Shown in pieces: positions 1 to 6,700 of a stretch of 15,485 bases of DNA (position 1 is the first letter of the stretch; the number at the start of each line of letters is the position of its first letter). The stretch is from Geminicoccus sp035556675 (lineage in GTDB: Bacteria > Pseudomonadota > Alphaproteobacteria > Geminicoccales > Geminicoccaceae), in contig NZ_DATMFZ010000128.1 in NCBI RefSeq assembly GCF_035556675.1, forward strand, positions 1 through 15,485, given 5' to 3'. The translations under genes and the position numbers were made by a program. The notes under the pieces were generated by a model. The model searched no databases. It had not been told where the DNA came from and saw only the letters and a list, made by a program, of their open reading frames with translations.

Positions 1-134
1 TGATGCCGGGCGACAACGTGACCATGGTGGTGACGCTGATCGCGCCGATCGCCATGGAGCAGGGCCTGCGCTTTGCCATCCGCGAGGGCGGCCGCACCGT
101 CGGTGCCGGCGTCGTCGCCAACATCATCCAGTGA
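1..134 (+). CDS. tuf: Elongation factor Tu, C-terminal end (partial)
   Basis: This is the last 43 codons of an EF-Tu gene, cut by the window start; the reading frame begins at base 3 and ends at TGA 132-134. The visible residues start with MPGDNV and include IAMEQGLRFAIREGGRTVGAG, the conserved end of EF-Tu domain III. EF-Tu carries aminoacyl-tRNA to the ribosomal A site as a GTP complex. A second tuf starts at 15345, so this genome has at least two copies bracketing the cluster. The downstream spacer (135-325) has no hairpin with a T-run, so whether transcripts end here or run into tRNA-Trp cannot be told. Identity is sure; the copy name (tufA or tufB) is not. Confidence 0.97.
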   Translation, partial: MPGDNVTMVVTLIAPIAMEQGLRFAIREGGRTVGAGVVANIIQ

Positions 135-210
135 TCTGAAGGAGTCGGATCCGACGGTGCCGGCCATGGGCGCCAGGTGAAGTTCTCGTGGCCGAACCCT
201 TTCCTGCCGC

Positions 211-239
211 TTGCCCTCCCGCCAGGTTGCCGCTAGAAG
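211..239 (+). promoter_or_regulatory. Candidate sigma-70-type promoter for tRNA-Trp-secE-nusG
   Basis: TTGCCC (211-216) and TAGAAG (234-239) are separated by exactly 17 bases, each matching 4 of 6 bases of the TTGACA/TATAAT consensus. The start of transcription would be near 246, about 80 bases before the tRNA. The same -10 hexamer and spacing recur at 12146-12174 before rpsL, which strengthens the call. It is an inference from hexamers and position only. Confidence 0.5.
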
Positions 240-325
240 CCTGCCCCACGCGGGCCGGCGACGGTGAGCGTACCCTTCGCTACGGCTACGCCGCCTCGTG
301 CGGCCGCTCCGGCGGGAGGTGATGC

Positions 326-401
326 AGGAGCGTAGCTCAATTGGTAGAGCACCGGTCTCCAAAACCGGGGGTTGGGGGTTCGAGCCCCTCCGCTCCTGCC
401 A
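326..401 (+). tRNA. trpT: tRNA-Trp (anticodon CCA)
   Basis: A complete 76-base cloverleaf can be drawn. The acceptor stem AGGAGCG (326-332) pairs with CGCTCCT (391-397). The D stem is GCTC/GAGC (335-338, 347-350). The anticodon stem CCGGT/ACCGG encloses the loop CTCCAAA, placing anticodon CCA at 359-361, which reads UGG (Trp). The T stem GGGGG/CCCTC (374-378, 386-390) has one G-T pair and loop TTCGAGC. The discriminator is G398 and the 3' CCA (399-401) is encoded. It lies 33 bases before secE with no terminator between, so it is probably cut out of a joint transcript with secE-nusG; this tRNA-Trp/secE link is common in proteobacteria. Confidence 0.97.
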
Positions 402-434
402 GCATCTAGCAGTTCGAACGGGATCCGACGACGG

Positions 435-632
435 ATGGTGAGAGTGTCGCCCGCGCAGTTCCTGCGGGAAGTGCGCCAGGAGATGGCCAGGGTCACCTGG
501 CCGTCGCGCAAGGAAACCCTCTACACGACCGCGAGCGTGCTCGCGATGTCGGCTGCCGCCGCGATCTTCTTCTTCCTCGTCGATCAGATCATTTCGTTCG
601 CGATCCGTCTGATCCTCGGCCTGGGGGTCTGA
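435..632 (+). CDS. secE: Preprotein translocase subunit SecE
   Basis: The product has 65 residues, the short single-span form usual outside enteric bacteria (E. coli SecE has three spans). Residues 7-30 carry the conserved amphipathic cytoplasmic segment (FLREVRQEMARVTWPSRKET), followed by one hydrophobic membrane segment at about residues 32-60. SecE clamps SecY in the SecYEG channel of the inner membrane, which moves unfolded proteins across or into the membrane. ATG 435 is chosen because the frame upstream runs back through the tRNA; GTG codons at 438 and 444 are also possible since no strong Shine-Dalgarno sequence is visible. The stop is followed after one base by the nusG start, so the two are very likely translationally coupled. 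Confidence 0.94.
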   Translation: MVRVSPAQFLREVRQEMARVTWPSRKETLYTTASVLAMSAAAAIFFFLVDQIISFAIRLILGLGV

Positions 633-633
633 T

Positions 634-1161
634 GTGAAGAAGTGGTACATTATCCACGTCTATTCCGGCTTCGAGAAGAAGGTCCGCGAGGCGATTCAGG
701 AGCAGAGTGCCCAGAAGGGGCTCACTGACGCCTTCGAGGAGATCCTGGTCCCGATGCAGGAGGTGATCGAGGTCAGGCGCGGCAAGAAGGTCCCGACCGA
801 GCAGAAGTTCTTCCCGGGCTATGTGCTCGTGAAGATGGAACTCAACGACGAGACCTGGTCCCTGGTGCGCAACATCCCGAAGGTCACGGGCTTCCTGGGC
901 GGCAGCGGCCGCCCGCAGTCGATCCCGGAAGCCGAGGCGCTGCGGATCCACCAGCAGATCCAGGAAGGCACCGAGCACCCCAAGGCTACCGTGTCCTTCG
1001 TGATCGGTGAACAGATTCGCGTGGCGGACGGGCCGTTCGCCTCGTTCAACGGGACGGTCGAGGAGGTCGACGAGGCCAAGCAGCGCCTCAAGGTCTCCGT
1101 TTCGATTTTCGGCCGGGCCACCCCGGTCGATCTGGAGTTCGGGCAGGTCGAGAAGGTCTGA
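634..1161 (+). CDS. nusG: Transcription termination/antitermination factor NusG
   Basis: The product has 175 residues (E. coli 181). The N-terminal NGN domain starts KKWYIIHVYSGFEKKVREAI and includes FFPGYVLVKMELNDETW and VRNIPKVTGFLGG; the C-terminal KOW domain spans about residues 125-175, with GEQIRVADGPFASFNGTVEEVD. NusG binds the clamp helices of the beta' subunit through the NGN domain and suppresses pausing, while the KOW domain contacts Rho or ribosomal protein S10, so it acts on the polymerase whose genes lie downstream. The start is GTG at 634, one base after the secE stop; no nearby ATG fits the conserved N-terminus. The rplK gene follows after a 77-base spacer with a two-tier hairpin. 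Confidence 0.97.
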   Translation: MKKWYIIHVYSGFEKKVREAIQEQSAQKGLTDAFEEILVPMQEVIEVRRGKKVPTEQKFFPGYVLVKMELNDETWSLVRNIPKVTGFLGGSGRPQSIPEAEALRIHQQIQEGTEHPKATVSFVIGEQIRVADGPFASFNGTVEEVDEAKQRLKVSVSIFGRATPVDLEFGQVEKV

Positions 1162-1164
1162 CCG

Positions 1165-1205
1165 GAACGCCGCGGGAGCCTTGGCCCGGTGCGGGCCGGG
1201 CGTTC
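1165..1205 (+). other. Two-tier hairpin in the nusG-rplK spacer
   Basis: An inner stem GGCCCG/CGGGCC (1183-1188 with 1192-1197, loop GTG) sits inside an outer stem GAACGC/GCGTTC (1165-1170 with 1200-1205). No T-run follows, so it is not an intrinsic terminator. In E. coli the L11-L1 leader just before rplK carries the L1 repressor site; this element has the right position, but I cannot confirm an L1-type motif by eye. Confidence 0.45.
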
Positions 1206-1238
1206 GCACCGCTAGGCTTCTGATACAGGAGTGACAGT

Positions 1239-1670
1239 TTGGCGAAGAAAATCACCGGGTATATCAAGCTGCAGGTACCCGCAGGCAAGGCCAACCCGAG
1301 CCCGCCGATCGGCCCGGCTCTGGGTCAGCGCGGCCTGAACATCATGGACTTCTGCAAGAAGTTCAATGCCGAGACGCAGAACGTCGAGGTCGGCACGCCG
1401 CTGCCGGTGATCATCACCGCGTTCGGCGACCGCACCTTCACCTTCGTCATCAAGACCCCGCCGGTCTCCTTCTTCCTCAAGCGGGCGGCCAACATCACCT
1501 CGGCGAGCAAGACGCCGGGCCGTGGTGCCACTGCCGGCTCGGTGACCATGGCGCAGTGCCGCGAGATCGCCGAGAAGAAGATGAAGGACCTCAACGCCCA
1601 CGACCTCGACGCGGCGACCAAGATGGTGGTCGGCTCGGCGCGGTCCATGGGCCTAGCGGTGGCGGAGTAA
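1239..1670 (+). CDS. rplK: 50S ribosomal protein L11
   Basis: The product has 143 residues, the usual length. The N-terminal domain holds the family signature (AKKITGYIKLQVPAGKANPSPPIGPALGQRGLNIMDFC written from residue 2 on), including the proline-rich PPIGPALG segment that contacts the thiostrepton region. The C-terminal domain binds the GTPase-associated region of 23S rRNA at the base of the L7/L12 stalk. The start is TTG at 1239: the next in-frame ATG is about 35 codons inside the conserved domain, and a good Shine-Dalgarno sequence AGGAG (1227-1231) lies 7 bases upstream. The TTG may limit initiation. The stop codon is 3 bases before the rplA start, so L11 and L1 are probably coupled. 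Confidence 0.97.
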   Translation: MAKKITGYIKLQVPAGKANPSPPIGPALGQRGLNIMDFCKKFNAETQNVEVGTPLPVIITAFGDRTFTFVIKTPPVSFFLKRAANITSASKTPGRGATAGSVTMAQCREIAEKKMKDLNAHDLDAATKMVVGSARSMGLAVAE

Positions 1671-1673
1671 GCG

Positions 1674-2369
1674 ATGGCGACGAAGGGCAAGCGGCTGCGT
1701 AAGGCAGCCGAGAGCGTCGACCGCGCCAAGCTCTACGGCCTCGATGAGGCGGTGGGACTGGTCAAGAGCAACGCGACGGCCAAGTTCGACGAGACGATCG
1801 AGATCTCGCTGAACCTGGGCGTCGATCCGCGCCATGCCGACCAGATGGTCCGCGGCACGGTCAACCTGCCGCACGGCACCGGCAAGACCCTGCGGGTCGC
1901 GGTGTTCGCCAAGGGTGACAAGGCCGAGGAGGCCAAGGCGGCCGGAGCGGACATCGTCGGTGCCGAGGACCTCGCCGAGGCGATCCAGGGCGGCCAGATC
2001 GACTTCGACCGCTGCATCGCTACGCCGGACATGATGGGCGTGGTCGGCCGGCTCGGCCGGGTGCTCGGTCCCCGCGGCCTGATGCCGAACCCCAAGCTCG
2101 GTACGGTGACCCCGAACGTCACCCAGGCGGTCAAGGATGCCAAGGGCGGCCAGGTCCAGTTCCGCGTCGAGAAGGCGGGCATCATCCACGCCGGCGTGGG
2201 CAAGGCCAGCTTCCCGCCCGAGCAGCTGGCCGACAACGTCCGTGCGATCGTGGATGCGATCAACAAGGCGCGGCCGACCGGCGCGAAGGGCACCTATCTC
2301 AAGCGGGCACATCTGAGCTCCACCCAGGGGCCGGGCGTGAAGCTCGAGGTCGGCGGCATCCTCGCATAA
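1674..2369 (+). CDS. rplA: 50S ribosomal protein L1
   Basis: The product has 231 residues, typical for bacterial L1. Recognisable parts are the N-terminal GKRLRKAAESVD, the domain II entry (RVAVFAKGDKAEEAKAAGAD), the hallmark LGPRGLMPNPKLGTVTPNV (about residues 125-145) and the FRVEKAGIIHAGVGKASF segment. L1 forms the mobile L1 stalk beside the E site and helps release deacylated tRNA; in E. coli it also represses its own operon by binding the leader mRNA. The ATG at 1674 has a Shine-Dalgarno GGAG (1664-1667) inside the last codons of rplK. A 206-base spacer follows with its own promoter candidate for the L10 genes. Confidence 0.98.
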   Translation: MATKGKRLRKAAESVDRAKLYGLDEAVGLVKSNATAKFDETIEISLNLGVDPRHADQMVRGTVNLPHGTGKTLRVAVFAKGDKAEEAKAAGADIVGAEDLAEAIQGGQIDFDRCIATPDMMGVVGRLGRVLGPRGLMPNPKLGTVTPNVTQAVKDAKGGQVQFRVEKAGIIHAGVGKASFPPEQLADNVRAIVDAINKARPTGAKGTYLKRAHLSSTQGPGVKLEVGGILA

Positions 2370-2395
2370 ACGGCGGATCGAGCCGACAAGGCCTC

Positions 2396-2423
2396 TTGCA
2401 ATCGGCCGGCGACCCTTTATGTT
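2396..2423 (+). promoter_or_regulatory. Candidate promoter for rplJ-rplL-rpoB-rpoC
   Basis: TTGCAA (2396-2401) and TATGTT (2418-2423) are 16 bases apart, each matching 4 of 6 consensus bases, and the -10 sits in a locally AT-richer patch (CCCTTTATGTT). The transcript would start near 2430, just at the foot of the first leader hairpin. This matches the known presence of a separate promoter before rplJ in E. coli, but the call here rests on hexamers and position. Confidence 0.5.
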
Positions 2424-2430
2424 GCCGCGC

Positions 2431-2575
2431 CTAGCAAGACGCACTGTCTGGCTCGCTAGCGCCGTCGTCGGGATGACGGTGCCGTTCGGCGTGCGTTTGC
2501 CGCACGCCTTTGAGACAACGAGCCCGGTCTTGATGGCCTATGGGGTTGTCTGGACCAAGTGCATCGGAGGCTCTG
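2431..2575 (+). promoter_or_regulatory. Structured rplJ leader, probably the L10(L12)4 autoregulation site
   Basis: Four successive stems can be drawn. Stem I: CTAGC/GCTAG (2431-2435 with 2455-2459) with inner AGAC/GTCT. Stem II: CCGTC/GACGG (2462-2466 with 2475-2479), extendable to 2459/2482, where it competes with stem I. Stem III: a perfect 8-bp GGCGTGCG/CGCACGCC (2488-2495 with 2501-2508), followed by TTT. Stem IV: AGACAAC/GTTGTCT (2513-2519 with 2545-2551), with inner CCC/GGG and GGTC/GGCC separated by internal loops. The rplJ Shine-Dalgarno GGAGG (2566-2570) follows stem IV by 14 bases. Leaders of this kind are bound by the L10-L12 complex in other bacteria to repress translation; that role is inferred here. 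Confidence 0.55.
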
Positions 2576-3085
2576 GTGCTTCGAGCTGAGAAAGCGCAGG
2601 TCATTTCTGACCTGAATGCTGTATTCAATGAGACCGGTGTGGTCGTGGTCACCCAGTACCGCGGCATGACCGTGCCGGAGGTCACCCAGCTGCGCGCGCA
2701 GATGCGCCAGCAGGGTGCATCGTTCCGGGTGACCAAGAACCGGCTGACCGTCCGTGCCCTCGCGGAAACGGGTTTTGCCGGTCTGGAACCGCTCTTCAAG
2801 GGCCCGACCGCGATCGCGTATTCGCGTGATCCGGTGGCGGCCGCCAAGGTGGCGGTCGAGTATGCCAAGAAGAACGAGAAGCTTCAGATCGTGGGCGGCG
2901 GCCTGTCCGGGTCGCTCCTGTCGGCCGACCAGGTCAAGGCGCTCGCCGAGCTGCCGTCCCTGGACGAGCTGCGGGCGAAGCTCATCGCGATCATCAATAC
3001 GCCGGCGTCGCGTCTCGTCGGTGTGTTGCAGGCGCCGGGCGGTCAGCTCGCCCGTCTGCTTCATGCAAAGAGCGAGCAGGGCTGA
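2576..3085 (+). CDS. rplJ: 50S ribosomal protein L10
   Basis: The product has 169 residues, close to the usual 165-172. It begins (M)LRAEKAQVISDLNAVFNETGVVVVTQYRG, matching the family N-terminus, then the rRNA-binding globular domain with ASFRVTKNRLTVRAL and LFKGPTAIAYS, and ends in a helix (about residues 130-169) that binds L7/L12 dimers. L10 anchors the L7/L12 stalk to 23S rRNA. GTG 2576 is chosen as start because GGAGG (2566-2570) lies 5 bases upstream and the family N-terminus begins here; an ATG at 2540 in the same frame lies within leader stem IV and would add 12 unrelated residues. It is followed by rplL after 86 bases. Confidence 0.96.
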   Translation: MLRAEKAQVISDLNAVFNETGVVVVTQYRGMTVPEVTQLRAQMRQQGASFRVTKNRLTVRALAETGFAGLEPLFKGPTAIAYSRDPVAAAKVAVEYAKKNEKLQIVGGGLSGSLLSADQVKALAELPSLDELRAKLIAIINTPASRLVGVLQAPGGQLARLLHAKSEQG

Positions 3086-3097
3086 CTGCTCGATCCG

Positions 3098-3141
3098 AGG
3101 TCCTGGCGGACCTGCAGTGAACATTGTGGTCCATGAGGACC
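3098..3141 (+). repeat. Twin hairpins with the same stem in the rplJ-rplL spacer
   Basis: AGGTCC-TGGC-GGACCT (3098-3113) and GGTCC-ATGA-GGACC (3128-3141) are two perfect short hairpins with the same five-base stem. Since the arms are interchangeable, the first GGTCC could also pair with the second GGACC, giving a long-range alternative fold. They end 30 bases before the rplL start. The function is unknown. Confidence 0.6.
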
Positions 3142-3171
3142 GCGCTTGAGTGTAGTGGAGTGGATGTCGTT

Positions 3172-3552
3172 ATGGCGAACCTGCATCAGATCGTCGAAGA
3201 CCTTTCGAGCCTGACCGTTCTCGAGGCTGCCGAGCTGGCGAAGCTTCTCGAGGAGAAGTGGGGCGTGTCGGCTGCGGCCCCGGTCGCCGTCGCTGCCGCC
3301 GGTGGCGGTGCCGCCGCCGCTGCTGCCCCCGCCGAGGAGCAGACCGAGTTCGACGTGATCCTGGCCAGCGCCGGTGCCCAGAAGATCAACGTGATCAAGG
3401 AGGTCCGCGCGATCACCAACCTCGGCCTCAAGGAGGCCAAGGATCTGGTCGAGGCGGCGCCGAAGCCGGTCAAGGAAGGCGTGTCCAAGGAGGATGCCGC
3501 CAAGATCAAGGCTCAGCTCGAGGGCGCCGGCGCCACCGTGGAGATCAAGTAA
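3172..3552 (+). CDS. rplL: 50S ribosomal protein L7/L12
   Basis: The product has 126 residues, close to the usual 120-128. The N-terminal dimerisation domain (ANLHQIVEDLSSLTVLEAAELAKLLEEKWGV) is followed by a long Ala/Gly/Val hinge (about residues 34-60) and the C-terminal domain with EFDVILASAGAQKINVIKEVR and TNLGLKEAKDLVE, the surface that recruits EF-G, EF-Tu and IF2. Several dimers bind each L10. ATG 3172 gives the standard MANLH-type start; the frame stays open upstream to 3124, but those residues do not resemble the family. Shine-Dalgarno-like GGAG (3157-3160) and TGGA (3161-3164) precede it. A terminator-like hairpin begins 6 bases after the stop, so part of the transcription probably ends here. 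Confidence 0.97.
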   Translation: MANLHQIVEDLSSLTVLEAAELAKLLEEKWGVSAAAPVAVAAAGGGAAAAAAPAEEQTEFDVILASAGAQKINVIKEVRAITNLGLKEAKDLVEAAPKPVKEGVSKEDAAKIKAQLEGAGATVEIK

Positions 3553-3557
3553 TCTCC

Positions 3558-3582
3558 AGTCGCGTCGCGACTTTTTCCTTTT
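3558..3582 (+). terminator. Weak intrinsic terminator/attenuator between rplL and rpoB
   Basis: AGTCGC (3558-3563) pairs with GCGACT (3567-3572) around loop GTC, followed by a T-rich tract (TTTTCCTTTT, 3573-3582). The short stem and interrupted T-run suggest partial termination. In E. coli an attenuator at the same place lets only a fraction of polymerases continue into rpoBC, keeping ribosomal protein output above that of polymerase. Confidence 0.7.
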
Positions 3583-3589
3583 CTCCGGA

Positions 3590-3647
3590 GCCGTCGGTGC
3601 ACGCACCGGCGGCTTTCGGTGCTGCCGGCGCTGCCATCACGGTGGCA
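3590..3647 (+). other. Two further hairpins with CACG loops, possible processing sites
   Basis: A 10-bp stem with one G-T pair (3590-3599 with 3604-3613) closes loop CACG and is followed by TTT. A second stem TGCCAT/GTGGCA (3632-3637 with 3642-3647) closes the same loop sequence CACG. In E. coli this spacer is cut by RNase III; whether these stems serve that purpose is an inference. Confidence 0.5.
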
Positions 3648-3703
3648 ATTCCCGGTTGAGTTCCTATATGCTGGGAGGTTCCCCGCCCCCCAGCCCGTTC
3701 CAG

Positions 3704-3719
3704 CTTCGATCAGCGAAGG
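3704..3719 (+). promoter_or_regulatory. Hairpin holding the rpoB ribosome binding site
   Basis: CTTCG (3704-3708) pairs with CGAAG (3714-3718) around a five-base loop. The rpoB Shine-Dalgarno GAAGG (3715-3719) lies in the 3' arm, 6 bases before the ATG, so a closed stem would hide it. The stem is short (5 bp), so any effect may be modest. Confidence 0.45.
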
Positions 3720-3725
3720 CCCGTC

Positions 3726-6700
3726 ATGCCCCAGACGTTCACCGCTCGCAGACGGATCCGCAAGAGCTTCGGTCGCATCCCCGAGATCGCCGTGATGCCG
3801 AACCTCATCGAGGTCCAGCGTCAGTCCTATGAGGCGTTCCTGCAGCGCGACGTTCGCCAGGCGGACCGGGTCCTGCACGGACTCGAGGAAGTGTTCCGGT
3901 CGGTGTTCCCGATCAAGGACTTCGCCGATCGCGCTGCGCTGGACTTCGTCAAGTACGAGCTGGAAGAGCCCAAGTACGATGTCGACGAGTGCCATCAGCG
4001 CGGCATGACCTATGCTGCACCGCTGCGTGTCACCCTGCGCCTGATCGTCTGGGACGTGGACGAGGAGACCGGCTCCCGTTCCGTCCGGGACATCAAGGAG
4101 CAGGACGTCTACATGGGCGACATGCCGCTCATGACCGAGAACGGCACGTTCGTGGTCAACGGCACCGAGCGCGTGATCGTCTCGCAGATGCATCGCAGCC
4201 CGGGCGTGTTCTTCGACCATGACCGCGGCAAGACCCATAGCTCGGGCAAGTATCTCTACTCCGCCCGCGTGATCCCGTATCGCGGTTCCTGGCTGGACTT
4301 CGAGTTCGACAGCAAGGATCTGCTGCACGTCCGCATCGACCGCCGCCGCAAGCTGCCGGTGACGGCGCTGCTGCTCGCACTGGGACTGGACCAGGAGCAG
4401 ATCCTGGCCCACTTCTACAACGAGCTGATGTATTATCGCTCGGGCCGGGGCTGGAAGACCGCCTTCAACGGCCAGCGGATGACTGGGCAGAAGCTGACCA
4501 CCGACCTGATCGACGCCACCACCGGCGAGACGGTCGCGGAGGCCGGGACCAAGCTCACTCCGCGCCTGATTCGCAAGCTGGTCGAGCAGGGTCTCACCGA
4601 GGTGTTCGTCTCGGCCGAGGATCTGGTCGGCAAGTTCGTCGCCCGCGACGTGATCGACGAGAGCAACGGCCTGGTGTTCGCCGAGGCCGGCGACGAGCTC
4701 ACCGCGATCACCATCGAGAAGCTGATCTCGGGCGGCATCGAGGAACTGCCGATCCTCGACATCGACCACATGACGGTCGGGCCGTACCTGCGCAACACGC
4801 TGGCACTCGACCGCTCGCAGAACCGCGACGACGCGCTGCTCGAGATCTATCGCGTGCTGCGCCCGGGCGAGCCGCCGACGTTGGAGACCGCGGAGGCGCT
4901 GTTCAACGGCCTGTTCTTCGACAACGAGCGCTATGACCTTTCCGCGGTCGGCCGCGTGAAGATGAACATGCGGCTCGGCATGGAGACCGAGGACACGCTG
5001 CGCGTGCTCCGCCAGGAGGATATCCTGGCCGTGGTCAAGATGCTGATCGAGATCAAGGACGGCCGGGGCGAGATCGACGACATCGACCATCTCGGCAACC
5101 GCCGGGTGCGCTCGGTGGGCGAGCTCATGGAGAACCAGTTCCGCATCGGCCTGCTCCGCATGGAGCGCGCGGTGCGCGAGCGGATGTCGTCGGTCGAGAT
5201 CGACGCGGCGATGCCGCACGACCTGATCAACGCCAAGCCCGTGGCAGCGGCGGTGCGCGAGTTCTTCGGCTCGTCGCAGCTCTCGCAGTTCATGGACCAG
5301 ACCAACCCGCTCTCCGAGATCACGCACAAGCGGCGGCTCTCGGCGCTGGGCCCGGGCGGTCTCACCCGTGAGCGTGCCGGCTTCGAGGTGCGCGACGTCC
5401 ATCCGACCCATTACGGCCGGATCTGCCCGATCGAGACGCCGGAAGGCCCGAACATCGGCCTGATCAACAGCCTCGCGACCTATGCCCGGATCAACAAGTA
5501 CGGCTTCATCGAGAGCCCGTACCGCCGGGTCGAGGGCGGCAGGATCGTGGGCGACGTGATCTACCTCTCCGCCATGGAGGAGGGGCGCTACACGATCGCC
5601 CAGGCGAACTCCAAGCTGAACGAGGACGGCACGCTGGCCGGCGAGTTCATCGCCTGCCGGCAGAACGGCGAGTTCGTGCTGGCCAAGCCCGAGAACGTCG
5701 ACATGATCGACGTCTCGCCCAAGCAGCTGGTCTCGGTGGCCGCGGCGCTGATCCCGTTCCTGGAGAACGACGACGCCAACCGCGCGCTGATGGGCTCGAA
5801 CATGCAGCGCCAGGCGGTGCCGCTGGTCCGCGCCGCGGCTCCTTATGTCGGCACCGGCATGGAGGAGATCGCGGCCCGTGACTCGGGTGCGGCGATCGTC
5901 GCCCGGCGTGGCGGCGTCGTCGACCAGGTCGACGGCTCGCGCATCGTCATCCGCGTGACGGACGAGAACGCGCGCGGCGAGGGCGTGGTCGACATCTACC
6001 GGCTGAAGAAGTTCCAGCGCTCCAACCAGAACACCTGCATCAACCAGCGCCCGCTGGTGAAGGTGGGTGACCAGGTACGGGCGAACGACATCATCGCCGA
6101 TGGTCCGTCGACCCAGCTGGGCGAGTTGGCCCTGGGCTACAACGCGCTGGTCGCGTTCATGCCCTGGAACGGCTACAACTTCGAGGACTCGATCCTGATC
6201 TCCGAGCGGATCGTCCGCGACGACATCTTCACCTCGATCCATATCGAGGAATTTGAGGTGATGGCGCGCGACACCAAGCTCGGGCCGGAAGCGATCACCC
6301 GCGACATCCCGAACGTCAGCGAGGAGGCCCTGCGCAACCTCGACGAGGCGGGCATCGTCTATATCGGTGCCGAGGTGAAGGCCGCGGACATCCTGGTGGG
6401 CAAGGTCACGCCGAAGGGCGAGACCCCGATGACCCCGGAGGAGAAGCTGCTGCGCGCGATCTTCGGCGAGAAGGCCCACGACGTTCGCGACACCTCGCTG
6501 AAGGTGCCGCCGGGCGTGCAGGGCACGGTCGTCGAGGTGCGGGTGTTCAACCGGCGCGGCGTCGAGAAGGACGAGCGCGCGATCGCGATCGAACGCGCCG
6601 AGATCGAGCGGCTGGCCAAGGACCGGGACGACGAGCGCGCCATCCTGGAGCGCAACGTCTACTCGCGCCTGCGCGAGCTGCTGGAAGGGCAGGTGGCTAC

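Noticed and set aside
144..155. Palindrome GTCGGATCCGAC after the first tuf as a terminator
   Set aside because: A 12-base palindrome without T-run and with no room for a loop of useful size; GGATCCGACG also recurs at 421-430, probably by chance.
2540..2575. ATG at 2540 as the rplJ start
   Set aside because: It lies inside leader stem IV, lacks a Shine-Dalgarno sequence, and adds residues absent from the L10 family; GTG 2576 has GGAGG at 5 bases.
3642..3670. Possible promoter just before rpoB (TATATG at 3665-3670)
   Set aside because: No acceptable -35 hexamer lies 16-18 bases upstream (best is TGGCAA, 3 of 6), so I did not list it.
5271..5342. Rifampicin-resistance change in RpoB (Thr where E. 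coli has Asn518)
   Set aside because: The key positions (D, H, S equivalents of 516, 526, 531) are wild type; the Thr and the Leu at the place of Ile530 look like lineage variation.
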